Shown: positions 30,522 through 40,312, numbered from the stretch's first letter. The stretch is DNA of 64,000 nt from Prorocentrum cordatum (GCA_963575745.1 CAUYUJ010002736.1:176976-240975), one strand, 5' to 3'. Numbers and translations are program-made. Notes: generated by a model from the letters alone, not told the origin.

Positions 30522-30553
30522 TCGCCTCGTCGCCGTTATAAGGGCTTTCGGAT
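30487..30553 (-). repeat. Right terminal inverted repeat
   Basis: Read on the minus strand from 30553: ATCCGAAAGCCCTTATAACG, continuing through GCGACGA, then a second GCGACGA-like phrase absent from the left end, then the AAGCAGTGCC palindrome arm. Core 30527-30546; flanking TA at 30554-30555. Confidence 0.85.
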
Positions 30554-30664
30554 TACCCCTGCCCCCACGATTTCTGAGGGGGAGGGTGGGGTTCCCTTCG
30601 CTCGAGAGCTCCCGAGCGAAGCGAAGCCCACCCTCCCCCTCAGAAATCGTGGGAGGTAGGGGTA
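30554..30664. repeat. 111-bp fold-back abutting the large element
   Basis: Arms of about 50 bp begin TACCCCTGCCCCCACGATTT and end with its imperfect complement in TCGTGGGAGGTAGGGGTA, around a CTCGAGAGCTCCCGAG centre. The large element's right TA is also the first TA of this fold-back, so the insertion site coincides with the tip of an older small element. Confidence 0.8.
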
Positions 30665-30984
30665 GGGCTCACATCTGGCCCCCCAAAACGGACATCTTCG
30701 GGCCCCCGGGAGCCGAAACGTATCCATCTATCCACCGGTTGCTCGGGCACCCGGGCGTCGGTTCCCGGGCGGCGGATGTGGACCAGTCCCCGCCTCGCAG
30801 TGGAGGGGCCCTCCCTGGAGCACCCCGGGGGCACCCTGGGCCAGGGGGGCACCTCCGGCAGCACCCCGAGGGGAGGGGGGGGGCGTCGCCACGCGGCTCC
30901 CGCACGCGGGGCCAGCCAGAGGGGCGTCGGGGAAGGGTGTGGCCGGCCCCCTGTCGGCGCTGCTCCCATGATCGCCTGCCACCA

Positions 30985-31165
30985 AGGGTTTTGAGTCGGG
31001 AGTGTCCCTCTACGGGGGGGGGGACTTTGCAGAAATAGGTCAACAAACAGTCTGGGGACTATTGGTTGACCATTTTTGAGTATTGTTAGGGTTTTTTTGT
31101 TTGTAAAAAAAATGCTTCGTCCAAAATCGGCCTGTAGGGGGACAGGTTTGATTTTATTTAAGGGT
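30985..31165 (+). mobile_element. Family B short element, degenerate copy
   Basis: GAGTCGGGAGTGTCCCTCTA at the left, a T-rich middle with AGTCTGGGGACTATT and TGAGTATTGTTAGG, and CCTGTAGGGGGACAGG at the right correspond to family B. The right end has decayed and I could not identify a target duplication. Confidence 0.6.
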
Positions 31166-31260
31166 CCCGCCGCGGGGCGCCTCTCCCTCTCCGCAGCACG
31201 TCTGCGCCGGGCAGGCCGTAGCCTCGCAGGCCCACCCGCCAACCCGCCTCTCCTGCCTTG

Positions 31261-31384
31261 GCATCGCTCGGACGTGTGCATTTTTTTTCGGCGAGGACCA
31301 TCGAGGAGCATCCTTGATCGTTTGGCGAAGCAACCACGCACGAAACCCCCTAAAAAACACAGGAAATGGACGTCCGAGCGATGG
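31261..31384 (+). mobile_element. Family C short inverted-repeat element, copy 1
   Basis: The termini are CATCGCTCGGACGT and ACGTCCGAGCGATG, a perfect 14-bp inverted repeat. The interior is conserved across four copies, with GAGGAGCATCCTTGATC and ACCACGCACGAAACC. It has no coding capacity. The target duplication is not clear. Confidence 0.72.
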
Positions 31385-31850
31385 CCAGTGACGCCCGCCG
31401 CCGTGTCGTCGTGTCCGCAGCGCGGGCCCTCCCGGGCAGGGGGCCCCTTCCCCGGGGCCAGCTCTCCCCTCCGAGCCGCTCTCGGCGGTGCTGGCGGTCC
31501 CAGCGACGGGGAGGCAAGCCCAGGGCTCCCGAACGGAGGACGGCAGCTTCGGCCTGCGGGCTCCCTCCCCGGGGCCGTGGCTCTTCACTCCGAACCGTTG
31601 CCTGACGGTCCCGGGGCCCTTCAACGGGTGGCCCCAGGGCTCCTGAACGGAGACCGGCGCGGCTCGAGCTGCACGGTGTTCTGGCGATTCCGTGGGCAAT
31701 TTTGTCGTTTTGATGTGGGTTTCGTTTTGCAGCGGAGGTGCAACGAAGACAGAGCGCAGAGGTCGCGCGCCCTTCGCCAGCCCGCACGGGCTCGCGCTCG
31801 CCCCCAACGGCCTAAGCGGATCCGCGGCCCTGCGTCGGGATCCACGAGGG
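31385..31850. other. Unassigned GC-rich sequence
   Basis: Open on several frames with Arg/Gly/Pro-rich translations. No repeat unit or recognisable protein found. Confidence 0.4.
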
Positions 31851-32005
31851 GCGAGGAGGAGGAGAAGGAGGAGGGGGAGGAGGAGGAGGAGGAGGAGGAG
31901 GAGGAGAGGAGGAGGAGGAGGAGAGAGAGAGGGGAGGAGGAGGAGGAGGAGGAGGAGGAGGAGGAGGAGGAGGAGGAGGAGGAGGAGGAGGAGGAGGAGC
32001 GGGAA
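31850..32005 (+). repeat. (GAG)n microsatellite
   Basis: About 150 bp of GGA trinucleotides with short AGAG interruptions. Confidence 0.97.
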
Positions 32006-32548
32006 AACGAGACCAGAAGCAACACGAGATGCACGGCGTGGCTCGCGCCCTGGAGAGAACGGCCACATGCCGGCGTGATCTTTCCGCTCCACGGCGCGAG
32101 GGGCCCGAGCTGCCCCCCCCCCTCCCCTCCCCTCGCTCTACCTGGGAGCCGGCGGTAAACCGTCAACCAGGTTTCCGCCGGGACCCTCGTAGAGCTCTTG
32201 ACACGCGAAATAGGGTGGGAGCACGACGAGAAAGCGCACTTCAATATCAGATGGAGACTTGAGAAATGCATTTTCTCGGTATTAGAGGAAATTTGTTCCT
32301 CCCGTCCCCTCGCTCTCATTGGGCCTCCCAGATGGGTTTCGAGCAGATGGGGTCGGAGGATCGCGCCGCATCGGCGCCGCATCGGCGATGCGGCTCGATG
32401 TGGGGCCCGCTTTTCTCCGCGCCGACGGCGCCGATGCATAGCCGACGTCGCCGGTGCATCGCCGATGCATCGGCGATGCACTGGCGAGGTGTGGGCGGTG
32501 CGGCGAGATCCTCCGACCCCGTCTACTGGGACCCCTGTAGGAGGCCTC
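32006..32548. other. Unassigned; short CGATGCGG/GCCGATGC phrases
   Basis: From about 32360 to 32480 short CGGCGCCGATGC-like phrases recur. No gene seen. CGAGATCCTCCGACCCCGTC near the end pairs with GGGGTCGGAGGATCGCG at 32350, a long-range inverted repeat. Confidence 0.4.
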
Positions 32549-32729
32549 TGCAGTCGGGGCGCTGAATAAGGAACCCTTTACGTTGGGGAGGGGCTCGGTG
32601 TTCCTTGATTGTTTTACAGCTTGCCTCAGGTTTTCCTCAGGTTTTCGACGGGAAGTCGAAGTTTAACCCATGGAAAAAAAGGGGCCTCGTTCCTTATTTT
32701 GGGTTCCTGAGGTCAACGCTCCGACGGTA
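32549..32729 (+). mobile_element. Family A short element (Tc1/mariner-type MITE), copy 1
   Basis: Left end CAGTCGGGGCGCTGA, right end CAACGCTCCGACGGTA. The interior is conserved with the other copies: AAGGAACCCTTT, GGGGAGGGGCTCGGTGTTCC, GAAGTTTAAC and CCTCGTTCCTTATTT. Here the left flanking TA has become TG. It has no coding capacity. Confidence 0.78.
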
Positions 32730-32904
32730 CTTGCGGCAACGCTCGGGGGGGGGGGAAGGCTCGAGGTTCCCGCGTGCCGGTCGCCGTGCGGGCAATTGCA
32801 GGGGAGGGTCGGCGCCAGGTGCTCGAGTGTGTGGGGGTAGTAGGGCTCTCGAGGCCTTCGGGCGGCTCCCTCGGCGGCTGCCCTCCTCCCCCCAGGGCCC
32901 GATT

Positions 32905-33019
32905 TGGGGCGGGAAGCGCCGTGCCAGTGGGTCACAAGGAAGCCCGGATGGAGGAGCTCGGCGGCGAGCTGGGGCTCGACCTCGATGTGCGAGGCTTCGA
33001 GTTGGCAGCAGGGCCCTGA
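32905..33019 (+). other. Exon-like open segment
   Basis: The frame ending at the TGA of 33017 gives EARMEELGGELGLDLDVRGF, protein-like and unlike the neighbouring repeat translations. No start or splice sites can be fixed. It follows a family A element by about 180 bp. Confidence 0.25.
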
Positions 33020-33199
33020 GGCGACCCCTGTGCGCCAGGGCCCCTTGGCAGGGACCCCGAGGCTGCGGCCCTACTGGCTCCAATTTGGCTCGGCGACGAA
33101 CCGGCGCCCCCCCAATCCTGGGTGGGCCATGCCAGCGGACCCTGCGCAGCGGAAGCGACGCCCACCCCTCCAGTCGGCGGTGATCGAGAGGGGGAAAAG

Positions 33200-33420
33200 G
33201 AGAAGGCGAAGGCCCTCTCGGAGGGCGGCGGGACTTCTCAGAGGCCATCGCGCCTTCTGCGGAGTTCCCCGTGTCTCCGGGGAAGTCTTCTATAGAACTT
33301 CTCGGAAGGCAGAAACACAACGCCCAGGCGCGTGAAACAACGCCTCGAGACGAGTCTCCTCAGAAGGCCTGGAGCGTTCTGGAGCGTTGTTTTTTCTGAC
33401 GAGTCTTCTCGAGGTCTGCG
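33200..33420 (+). repeat. Dispersed AGAAGGC repeat, copy 1
   Basis: Phrases such as GGCGGCGGGACTTCTCAGAG, CGCGCCTTCTG and GAACTTCTCGGAAGGC recur in the same order at 46185-46345 and 59487-59640. The TTCTCAGAAGG halves make local inverted repeats. Confidence 0.6.
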
Positions 33421-33439
33421 GGCTCCCGAGCCTTCTGAG

Positions 33440-33660
33440 TGAAGGCCCGCGCCCTCTCGGGCGCCCGGTGGCATTTTTCGGCCCCCCCTCTCGGCTCTCC
33501 ACCAGTGGCTGCTCGGGGCGACCCCCGGGGTACCGTACGGACGGCCCGGGCCGATCGGGGCGACCCCCGAGCCCTCTGAGGAGGCCCGCCCCCTCTCGGG
33601 CGCCCGGTGGCATTTTTCGGTCCCCCCTCTCTCGGCTCTCCCGCGGCCGCTATCGGGGCG
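33440..33660 (+). repeat. Two tandem units of about 135 bp
   Basis: CTCTCGGGCGCCCGGTGGCA followed by TTTTTCGG occurs at about 33453 and 33591, and the intervening blocks also align. No gene is evident. Confidence 0.7.
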
Positions 33661-33764
33661 AAACCTGGGGCACCGCGGACGCGCTCGCGGCGCGGCGCCG
33701 CCGCTGGCGCACGCCTCCTCGAGGCGCTCGCGCGAGAGCCGCGGAGAGCCGCGCGGGACCCTCC

Positions 33765-34545
33765 TCCTCCTCATCCTCCTCATCCTCCTCCCCCTCCTCC
33801 TCCTCCTCCTCCTCCTCCTCCTCCTCCTCCTCCTCCTCCTCCTCCTCCACCTCCTCCTCCTCCTCCTCCTCCTCCTCCTCCTCCTCCTCCTCCCCTCCTC
33901 CCCCCCCTCCTCCTCCTCCTCCTCCTCCTCCTCCTCCTCCTCCTCCTCCTCCCCTCCTCCTCCTCCTCCTCCTCCTCCTCCTCCTCCTCCTCCTCCTCCT
34001 CCTCCTCCTCCTCCTCCTCCTCCTCCTCCTCCTCCTCCTCCTCCTCCTCCTCCCCCTCCCCCTCCCCCTCCCCCTCCCCTCCTCCTCCTCCTCCTCCATC
34101 CTCCTCCTCCTCCTCCTCCTCCTCCTCCTCCTCCCTCTCCCTCCTCCTCCTCCTCCTCCCCCCCTACTCCTCCTCTCCTCCTCCTCCTCCTCCTCCTCCT
34201 CTCCCCTCCTCTCTCCTCCTCCTCCTCCTCTCCTCCTCCCCTCCTCCCTCCCCCCCCTCCCCCTCCCCCTCCCCCTCCTCCTCTCCTCCTCCTCCTCCTC
34301 TCCTCCTCCTCCTCTCCTCCGCCTCCTCCTCCTCCTCCTCCTCCTCGCTCCTCCTCCTCCTCCTCCCTCCCTCCTCCTCCTCCTCCTCCTCCCCTCCTCC
34401 TCCCCGCCCCCCTCCTCCTCTCCTCTCCTCATCCTCCCTCCTCCTCCTCCTCCTCCTCCTCCTCCTCCTCCGTCTCCTCCTTCGCCTCCGCCTCCCATCC
34501 TCCTCCTCCTCCTCCTCCTCCTCCTCCTCCTCCTCTTACGTCTCC
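33765..34545 (+). repeat. Long (TCC)n microsatellite
   Basis: Almost 800 bp of TCC trinucleotides with CCCCTCC and CTCTCC interruptions. The poly-Ser, Pro and Leu frames, and the Glu, Gly and Arg frames of the other strand, are products of the repeat. Confidence 0.98.
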
Positions 34546-34556
34546 GCCCGCACGCC

Positions 34557-34735
34557 GGCCCCGCCCCGGGAGGCCGCGGTGGAGGAGCTCGGCGACGCCT
34601 CGGAGGAGAGCGGGCAGCTGCTGCAGGAGCGGCGCGCTCGGCGAGGGGCGGCGCGGGGCCCGGGGCCCGAGCGCGGCCGGGGCCCCCGCCGGCGGGCCCG
34701 GCCGGCCGCGGCTGCCTCCGGCCGCGGCAGGCCGC
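34557..34735 (+). other. Exon-like segment followed by a duplicated GC-rich block
   Basis: The plus frame gives PREAAVEELGDASEESGQLL, then Arg/Gly-rich sequence. The block from about 34655, including the family C copy after it, is duplicated at about 34870-35085. Confidence 0.28.
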
Positions 34736-34744
34736 CTTGGCTTG

Positions 34745-34857
34745 GCATCGCTCGGGCGTGTGCATTTTTCCTTCGTCGAGGAGCATCCTTGATCATTGGG
34801 CGAAAAAACCACGCACGAGACCGAAAAATGCACAGGGAATGGACGTCCGAGCGATGG
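34745..34857 (+). mobile_element. Family C short element, copy 2
   Basis: CATCGCTCGGGCGTGTGCAT at the left and GGACGTCCGAGCGATGGCC at the right. The interior is shortened around GTCGAGGAGCATCC compared with the other copies. Confidence 0.7.
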
Positions 34858-34958
34858 CCAGGGGCGCGCGGGGCCCGGGCCCGAGCGCGGCCGGGGCCCC
34901 CGCCGCGGGCCCGGCCGGCCGCGGCTGCCTCCGGCCGCGGCAGGCGGCCCCTGGCTTG

Positions 34959-35083
34959 GCATCGCTCGGGCGTGTGCATTTTCCTTTCGGCGAGGGCCAT
35001 CGAGGAGCATCCTTTCTCATTTGGCGAAGAAGCCACGCACGAAACCGGAAAAAAACACAGGGAATGGGCGTCCGAGCGAGGGC
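34959..35083 (+). mobile_element. Family C short element, copy 3
   Basis: Same termini with small changes (CATCGCTCGGGCGTG, GCGTCCGAGCGAGG). It probably arose by tandem duplication of a unit of about 215 bp together with copy 2. Confidence 0.68.
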
Positions 35084-35209
35084 CGGCTGGCGGCTTCTTT
35101 GCGCGGGCCTCTGGCCTGCAGCGGGCCCCAGAAGTCGGCAGCTGGGGCGGTTCTTGTGTTTTTCCGTGTTTGTGTCTTCGCTTTTGCGCGGGAGCCGTGG
35201 GAGATTACC

Positions 35210-35365
35210 TATGCCGCTGCCCCTTCGCCTGTTTTCCCCTCTTCGGACCTCCTCGGAGGCCCTCGTCGCCACGGCTGGATCCGCCTTGAAAGCCTGGTCA
35301 GGACGCACCCCGGGAGAGGTCCAGGGAGTACCGAAATCGGTACCTCTTGCAATTATCCCCCAAGC
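35210..35365 (+). repeat. Dispersed repeat (GGCCCTCGTCGCCACGGCTG), copy 1
   Basis: GAGGCCCTCGTCGCCACGGC, CTGGTCAGGACGCA, GGGAGAGGTCC and ATCGGTACCTCTTG occur in the same order at 50005-50130. Shorter relatives are at 46075-46160 and about 40650. Confidence 0.65.
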
Positions 35366-36305
35366 AGGGTTTTGAGACGGGGGTCAATGCAAATGGAAAT
35401 CAGCCAGAGCGCTGTGTCTTGCAGGATCCTGCAATGCCATGGTTGCACTTTACACTGACCCGGGCTGGCGTGCAGGACCTTGCAGAATCTTGCGGGCTCC
35501 TGCAAAGCGTGACTGACCAGGGTTTGTTTTGATCTGTGTTAGTAGATGCCCAACATGTTTTGCAGTTTTCGAAAACTGTCTCCGGGGCCCCGAGCCGGTT
35601 ATGGAAAGCCGAGATCTCCTCGGAAACTGGGCAGGCACATGGCGCCGGGACCAGGGCAGGGACGAACACGGCGACGGAGCCGAGGAACAAGCGGCGCCAG
35701 AATCCGCAGTCGGGACTGCAAAACGGAGGTGGTCCACAAATGTGCCGCAATGCTCTCTTCCAGGGTCCACCGAGCTCTGGCCTCCTGAGGAGCTTGCCTT
35801 ATAGTCCGAGAGGCCACGGGTGGCTCCTCAAGCAGACCGCGGGGCGTCGGAGAAGCCCCGCCGCCCTCCGAGAGAAGGCCTCTGGCCCCTCCCACGTCGC
35901 CCGTCGGGGCGCCGCCGACGAGCGGTCCGGGCGTGAACGTCTGCAGTCGCGCTCAGCGGCACCGTAACGGTCAGGAGCGAAAGAAGGACGTACATGTACA
36001 TGAATCCACGCTGGTTTCGAGAGCACGCATTGCACAAATGTTCGTATAACGCGGCCGGTCTCGCGAATCGAGGGGCCGTGTTCATGTACATAGCTGGGCG
36101 CGTACGTCCTTTGTGGGCTCCCTAAACGGGTACTAATTATGGAGACGTGCCGAAAGTTGCCGTTGTAGGGCCTCTTTCTGGCATTGCAGCGCTGCCCACA
36201 TCGGGGAGGGTCTGTGCTCGCCAGGGCCACTGGCCAAGGTACCCGTTGGTGGAGTCCCCGTTGGAGGGGCGCCGATCCAGTTTTCGTGAGGCGTCTTGGG
36301 CGACA
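35366..36305. other. Unassigned sequence
   Basis: Not visibly repetitive. Several frames of 70-140 codons are open, but none shows a domain or a convincing start. CTTGCAGGATCCTGCAATGC-like CTGCA phrases recur between 35420 and 35510. Confidence 0.4.
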
Positions 36306-36309
36306 ATGA

Positions 36310-36500
36310 GGGGGATGAGGGTTGAGGGGGGGGGGTGGATGTCATGGCCAGGGCTGTGAAGCATCTCCCTGGAGTTCGTGCCCCCTGGTTTTTCTCACGT
36401 CGACACGTCCTCTGCTCCCCCCCCGCGGGGCCGCGCGCGTGCCTCTGGCCATGGGGCGCACTGTTGCCTCCCCTTTTGGACGCCCCCCTCTTGGACAGCT
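36310..36500 (+). repeat. Dispersed repeat shared with 4010-4190
   Basis: See the other copy. The phrases GGGGGGGTGGATGTCATGGC and CCTCCCCTTTTGGACGCCCC are the best-matching parts. Confidence 0.55.
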
Positions 36501-36643
36501 TCCGTTTCCGTGAGGTGTTTGTTTGCAGCGAGAGCCCGCATCAAATCTCAGACCATGCCAGGTCCCTCTTTCGGACGGCACCCCGCTGCTCCAGCTCGAG
36601 CCTAACGCCTTTCCCTCTGGAGTAGAGCAGCTGCATAGACATA

Positions 36644-36826
36644 TACAGCCGGGGCGCTGAAGAAGGAGCCCTTTTCGTTTGGGAGGGGCTCAGTGCTCCC
36701 TCGCTGTTTTGCAGTTCGCCTTGGGTTTTCCCTAGGTTTTCGATCGGAATTCGAAGTTTCACTTGTGGACAGAAAAAGGGGCCGCGTTCCTCATTTCGGG
36801 CTGCTTAGGCCAACGCCCCGACTGTA
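36644..36826 (+). mobile_element. Family A short element, copy 2
   Basis: TA|CAGCCGGGGCGCTGA at the left and CAACGCCCCGACTG|TA at the right, with the same interior landmarks as the other copies (GGGAGGGGCTCAGTGCTCCC, TTCGAAGTTTCAC). Confidence 0.82.
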
Positions 36827-37010
36827 GCCGCTAGGAGGTCCGCGCGGATCCCTTGGACCTGCGCCAGGCCACCCCCCTCCCTGGGCGCGCCCGGGGGGCG
36901 GGCCAGGGGGGCGCCGCCGAGGGGCGCAGCGCAGCTCCGAGAACTCCGCGCGGACCCCCAGCAGATGGCGAGGGGGGGGGCGCTCACCTCAGAGGCTGAC
37001 AATATACTTG

Positions 37011-37134
37011 GCATCGCTCGGACGTGTGCATTTTTCCTTCGGCGAGGGCCATCGAGGAGCATCCTTGATCATTTGGCGAAGAAACCACGCACGAAACCGA
37101 CAAAAACACAGGGAATGGACGTCCGAGCGATGGC
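37011..37134 (+). mobile_element. Family C short element, copy 4
   Basis: CATCGCTCGGACGTGTGCAT at the left and GGACGTCCGAGCGATGG at the right. The interior is nearly identical to copy 1. Confidence 0.72.
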
Positions 37135-37887
37135 GAGTATAGGGAAGCCTGCGCTGTCAGCTTCGGCCGGCCCGGGTGTGAGCGCGGCCGCTCTGCGCAC
37201 GCGGAGCCGCAGGGGGCGCACGAGGCGGCGCTGCCATCCTCTGGCGCGGAGCGGTCGTGGCCGCTTGGGCCAGGCCTTCTCCACCTCGGGCAGTGCCCCC
37301 ATCGCGTGCTGGTGCGCACGCGCACTCTGGTGATCGCAGCGCAACGCCGCCCCGACGCGCCCCTCCCCCCGCAGAAGCTTTTTATAGAGGAAGCCCATGC
37401 CAAGAAGCTCCCTGCTTGCCACCAGGGTGCCCTGGGTTTCTGAGGTTCCCATGGTTTTGCCGAGGAATGCGTGCCGTTCCCACACGAAGAATCAATGGAC
37501 GTCGTGGGGTCTCAGGGTTGGGTTTCTTGTGGAAGGTTTCCTCTGGTCGAGCTCCCACTGTAACGGACAGTTGCCTGTCCCCCCCCTTCCCCCCCCTCCC
37601 CCCGTCCCTCGTCCTGGTGCTCTCCCAGGGCCAGTATGACCCAGAACGAGGAGGCAGGGGCAGGGGCACCTACAGTGCCGTTTTTTATACATTAAAAAAA
37701 TCGATGAGTCATGCATAAACTTATTCCTACATGAATCATGTATTAAACATCCTATATTAAAACAAATCCTGTGGATCAAAAGCTGCCCTGTAAGGGGTGG
37801 TGGTGGGGGGGCGACGAGCGCACGACCGAACGCCGCCGAGCAGGAAGGGCTCCGAGCTCGGGAGCACGGCAGCTGCGCGAGCGAGAG
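37135..37887. other. Unassigned sequence
   Basis: No clear repeat or gene. Around 37680-37770 there is an AT-rich island with ATTAAAAAAATCGATGAG, unusual for this GC-rich window. Confidence 0.4.
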
Positions 37888-37962
37888 GGGAGGAGGAGGA
37901 GGAGGAGGAGGAGGAGGAGGAGGAGGAGGAGGAGGAGGAGGAGGAGGAGGAGGAGGAGGACC
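37888..37962 (+). repeat. (GGA)n microsatellite
   Basis: About 25 GGA trinucleotides without interruption. Confidence 0.97.
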
Positions 37963-37969
37963 GGCGGCG

Positions 37970-38160
37970 CCGCCCACTCTCCGCGGGAGGAGTTCGAGGC
38001 CCTGGCCGCGGCGGCGAAGCTGGCCCTCCTGCGCGTCGACGAGCCCGTGCCGACGGCCGACCCCGACGCCGCCGAGCCCCCGCCGCCGGCCGCCCCGCCC
38101 GAGGACCCCCGGGGCGCCGCCGGCATGGAGACGTGCACGCGCCCGAGCGAGGGCGAGGCT
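37970..38160 (+). other. Exon-like open segment ahead of a family D element
   Basis: The plus frame gives REEFEALAAAAKLALLRVDE, a Pro-rich stretch, then METCTRPSEGEAFY before running into the family D element. This protein-like composition contrasts with the GGA tract just before it. Confidence 0.3.
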
Positions 38161-38176
38161 TTCTATGTCTCCCCGC

Positions 38177-38358
38177 GACCCCCTCGAGCAATGAAAAAAT
38201 CATGACGGGAGGTTTTTCCTGACTTTCGGCCTCCGCGGGCCCTCACCGGGCCTCGGGAGCGTCAAGAAACGACTCAGGATGTAAAGCCGGTCATGGGGAA
38301 AGGGTCGGGACCTCTGGGGGTCGACGTAATGAAAAAAACATTACGTCGGGGGTCTGGG
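38177..38358 (-). mobile_element. Family D short inverted-repeat element, copy 2 (reverse orientation)
   Basis: The reverse complement starts CCCAGACCCCCGACGTAATG and ends near CTCGAGGGGGTCGC, with the same CATTACGTCG and CATGATTTTTTCAT hairpins as copy 1. One terminus is partly decayed. Confidence 0.7.
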
Positions 38359-38748
38359 CCCCGCGACGTGCTTCTCCCTCCGAGCTGGTGCCCTCCCCCC
38401 GTGGCCCCTATCGGCCATTCTCGACCAGACGCAAGACTGACTTCTCGCCGGAGTGGCCTTTGGTGCGGGCTCTGTCAGAACGCTTTTGAGTAGAGGACTG
38501 GTACCATAGTGTGCATAAGGCGTTCGGCTGTCGCCGAAAGTCTGGGTGGCTCCTCGCCCCCGGGGTCGCGTTTAAGGGGCCCTCAGCTGCTGTGTCTTCA
38601 TCGGAAAAAAACAGGTGGGTCCCCAGATCCCCAGACGGCTAAAATCGAGGCAGTAGCAGCGGCTTGCGCGCCCAGGTTTGGTCGCCCCGCGGCCCCCACA
38701 AGAAGTCGCGCACCAAAGGTCGCTCTTGCCCTGGGTCACTCCTGCGTG
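38359..38748. other. Unassigned sequence
   Basis: Open frames of about 60-110 codons without a recognisable domain. No tandem repeat. Confidence 0.4.
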
Positions 38749-38929
38749 TACAGTCGGGGCGCTGAGGAAGGAACCCTTTTCGTTGGGGAGGGGCTCGGTG
38801 TTCCTTACTTGTTTTGCAGTTCGCCTATGGTTTTTGCATAGGGTTTCGATGGGAAATCGAAGTTTAACTTATGGGAAAAAGAGGCCTCGTTCCTTATTTA
38901 GGGTTCCTTAGGTCAACGCCCCGACTGTA
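38749..38929 (+). mobile_element. Family A short element, copy 3 (best preserved)
   Basis: TA|CAGTCGGGGCGCTGAGGAAG at the left and GTCAACGCCCCGACTG|TA at the right. The terminal inverted repeat CAGTCGGGGCG is perfect. Inside, CGATGGGAAATCGAAG and CTATGGTTTTTGCATAG form small inverted repeats. Confidence 0.85.
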
Positions 38930-39915
38930 GCCGCAGCTTCTTGCAAAGCGTAGAACAAAACGCCCCTGCACCGGTTCACGAGGCGCTGTGCGCTGGACCT
39001 CCCGTGGGCTGACGGGGCGAGCCCTGCACACCGCGCAGGTCGCGCGGCGTCCTGGCGGCCCTCTGGCCTCTGGGAGCTCCCAGGAGGTTTGCAGGCCACA
39101 CACTTGTAACCCAGGGTGGGGGCGTTTTTTCACCACCCACCAAACCACCCCAACCCAACCCGAAGGCCTCAAGTTGCCCTCCATTTCCAGTGTGGGGGGG
39201 TCCGGGAACATCGAACAGACACATATGGAGCCCATACCCCCCCCCGACCCGAAATGCATGTCTTCGGGTTGGGCTGGTGTGGTCTGGTAGGTAGCCATCT
39301 CTGCATCCCGCAATTCCCGAAAGCAAAAAGTGCAAAAGCTCTGACTTTTGGCCGTGCTCCGCGGCCCCAGGGCTCGTTTCGAATCCTCCGATTCGATTCG
39401 ATTCGACTCCGATGGATTCCGATTCCGATTCGATTCGATTTTGGATTCCGATTTGGGCTCCGATGTATTATGGGACGCATGCTGGCCCGCCGATTTCCGC
39501 CGATTCGGCCTTTCCCGACTCGGCTGCCGATCTCTGCCGATCCAACTCATTTCGATCGCCGATCCGACTCGTCGATTCTCGACTCTGGGCCCCCCTGCGG
39601 CCCCGGGATCGTCGGGAGCCGGCACCGCGGAGCGGGGCGGGGGTTGGGCGTTGCGCAATGGGGGGGTCATAAATGGGGGGGTGGCGAGGGTGGTTCGAAA
39701 AGGTACCCAAACGGTGCCTAAACGAGCCCCCTGGGGCTCCGGAGGGGCCCGAAAGGGGCACGAAAGGGGACCGTTTCTGACCCCCCCATTTGCGACCCCC
39801 CCATGAAGCCACGCCCAAGGGGGGCCAGGCCCAGAGAGAGCCCGTGCTCCGGCAGAGACCGGCGCGTCCGGCGTCGGGGGCCGCTCGCGGCCTCCTGGGG
39901 GCCCTCGCCGGGCCT
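38930..39915. other. Unassigned, with a GATTCGATTC stretch
   Basis: From 39380 to 39590 GATTCGATTCGATTCG and ATTCCGATT phrases recur; a relative is at 56520-56690. From 39640 to 39800 there are GGGGGGTCATAAATGGGGGG and similar phrases. No gene recognised. Confidence 0.45.
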
Positions 39916-39917
39916 CG

Positions 39918-40112
39918 GGCGGAGGAGGAGGAGGAGGGGGAGGAGGAGGGGGGGAGGAGGGGGGGGAGGAGGAGGGGAGGAGGGAGGAGGAGGAGGGGGG
40001 AGGAGGGGGAGGGGGGGGGAGGAGGGGGAGGAGGAGGAGGGAGGGGGAGGAGGAGGAGGAGGAGGGAGGAGGGGGAGGGGGGAGGGGGGAGGGGGAGGGA
40101 GGAGGAGGTCTG
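39918..40112 (+). repeat. (GGA)n/(GGGGGA)n microsatellite
   Basis: GGA trinucleotides mixed with longer G runs. A second short GGA tract lies at 40256-40312. Confidence 0.95.
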
Positions 40113-40312
40113 GGGGCAGCTCTGGGGCCTTTTGGGGGCCGTCCTGGGGTCCTGGGGCCTCGTGGGGCTTGCTTTGGGCTTCTCCGGGGCCTCTGAGGAC
40201 CTCGTGGCGTGCTGTTTCGGGGGCTCTCGCAAGCGGGGTGAGTGGAAAGAAGTTGGAGGAGTAGGAGGAGGAGGAGGAGGAGGAGGAGGAGGAGGAGGAG
40301 GAGGAGGTCAAG

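Larger units (their letters stand above)
14130..30553 (+). mobile_element. Giant TIR transposon (16.4 kb), pogo/Tc1-like, with six ORFs
   Basis: The left end reads TA|ATCCAATAGCCCTTATAACGG. The reverse complement of the right end reads TA|ATCCGAAAGCCCTTATAACGG. Both run on through GCGACGA, so the ends share a perfect 20-bp core (14137-14156 and 30527-30546). TA flanks both sides, as Tc1/mariner/pogo transposons produce. Inside are the subterminal palindromes in mirrored orientation, six plus-strand ORFs including a DDE transposase, and essentially all copies of the 12-mer CCGCAGTNGCGG in the window. No similarity between the flanks extends past the TA. Typical pogo-like elements are a few kilobases long, so the size and gene load are unusual. 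Boundaries come from direct reading; activity is inference. Confidence 0.82.

Noticed and set aside
33387-35375. A 662-residue Ser/Pro/Leu-rich open frame
   Set aside because: Most of it is the (TCC)n microsatellite. Neither end shows a recognisable domain.
39618-39810. G-rich phrases as G-quadruplex regulatory sites
   Set aside because: Runs of G are abundant throughout this GC-rich window, and nothing links these to a gene.
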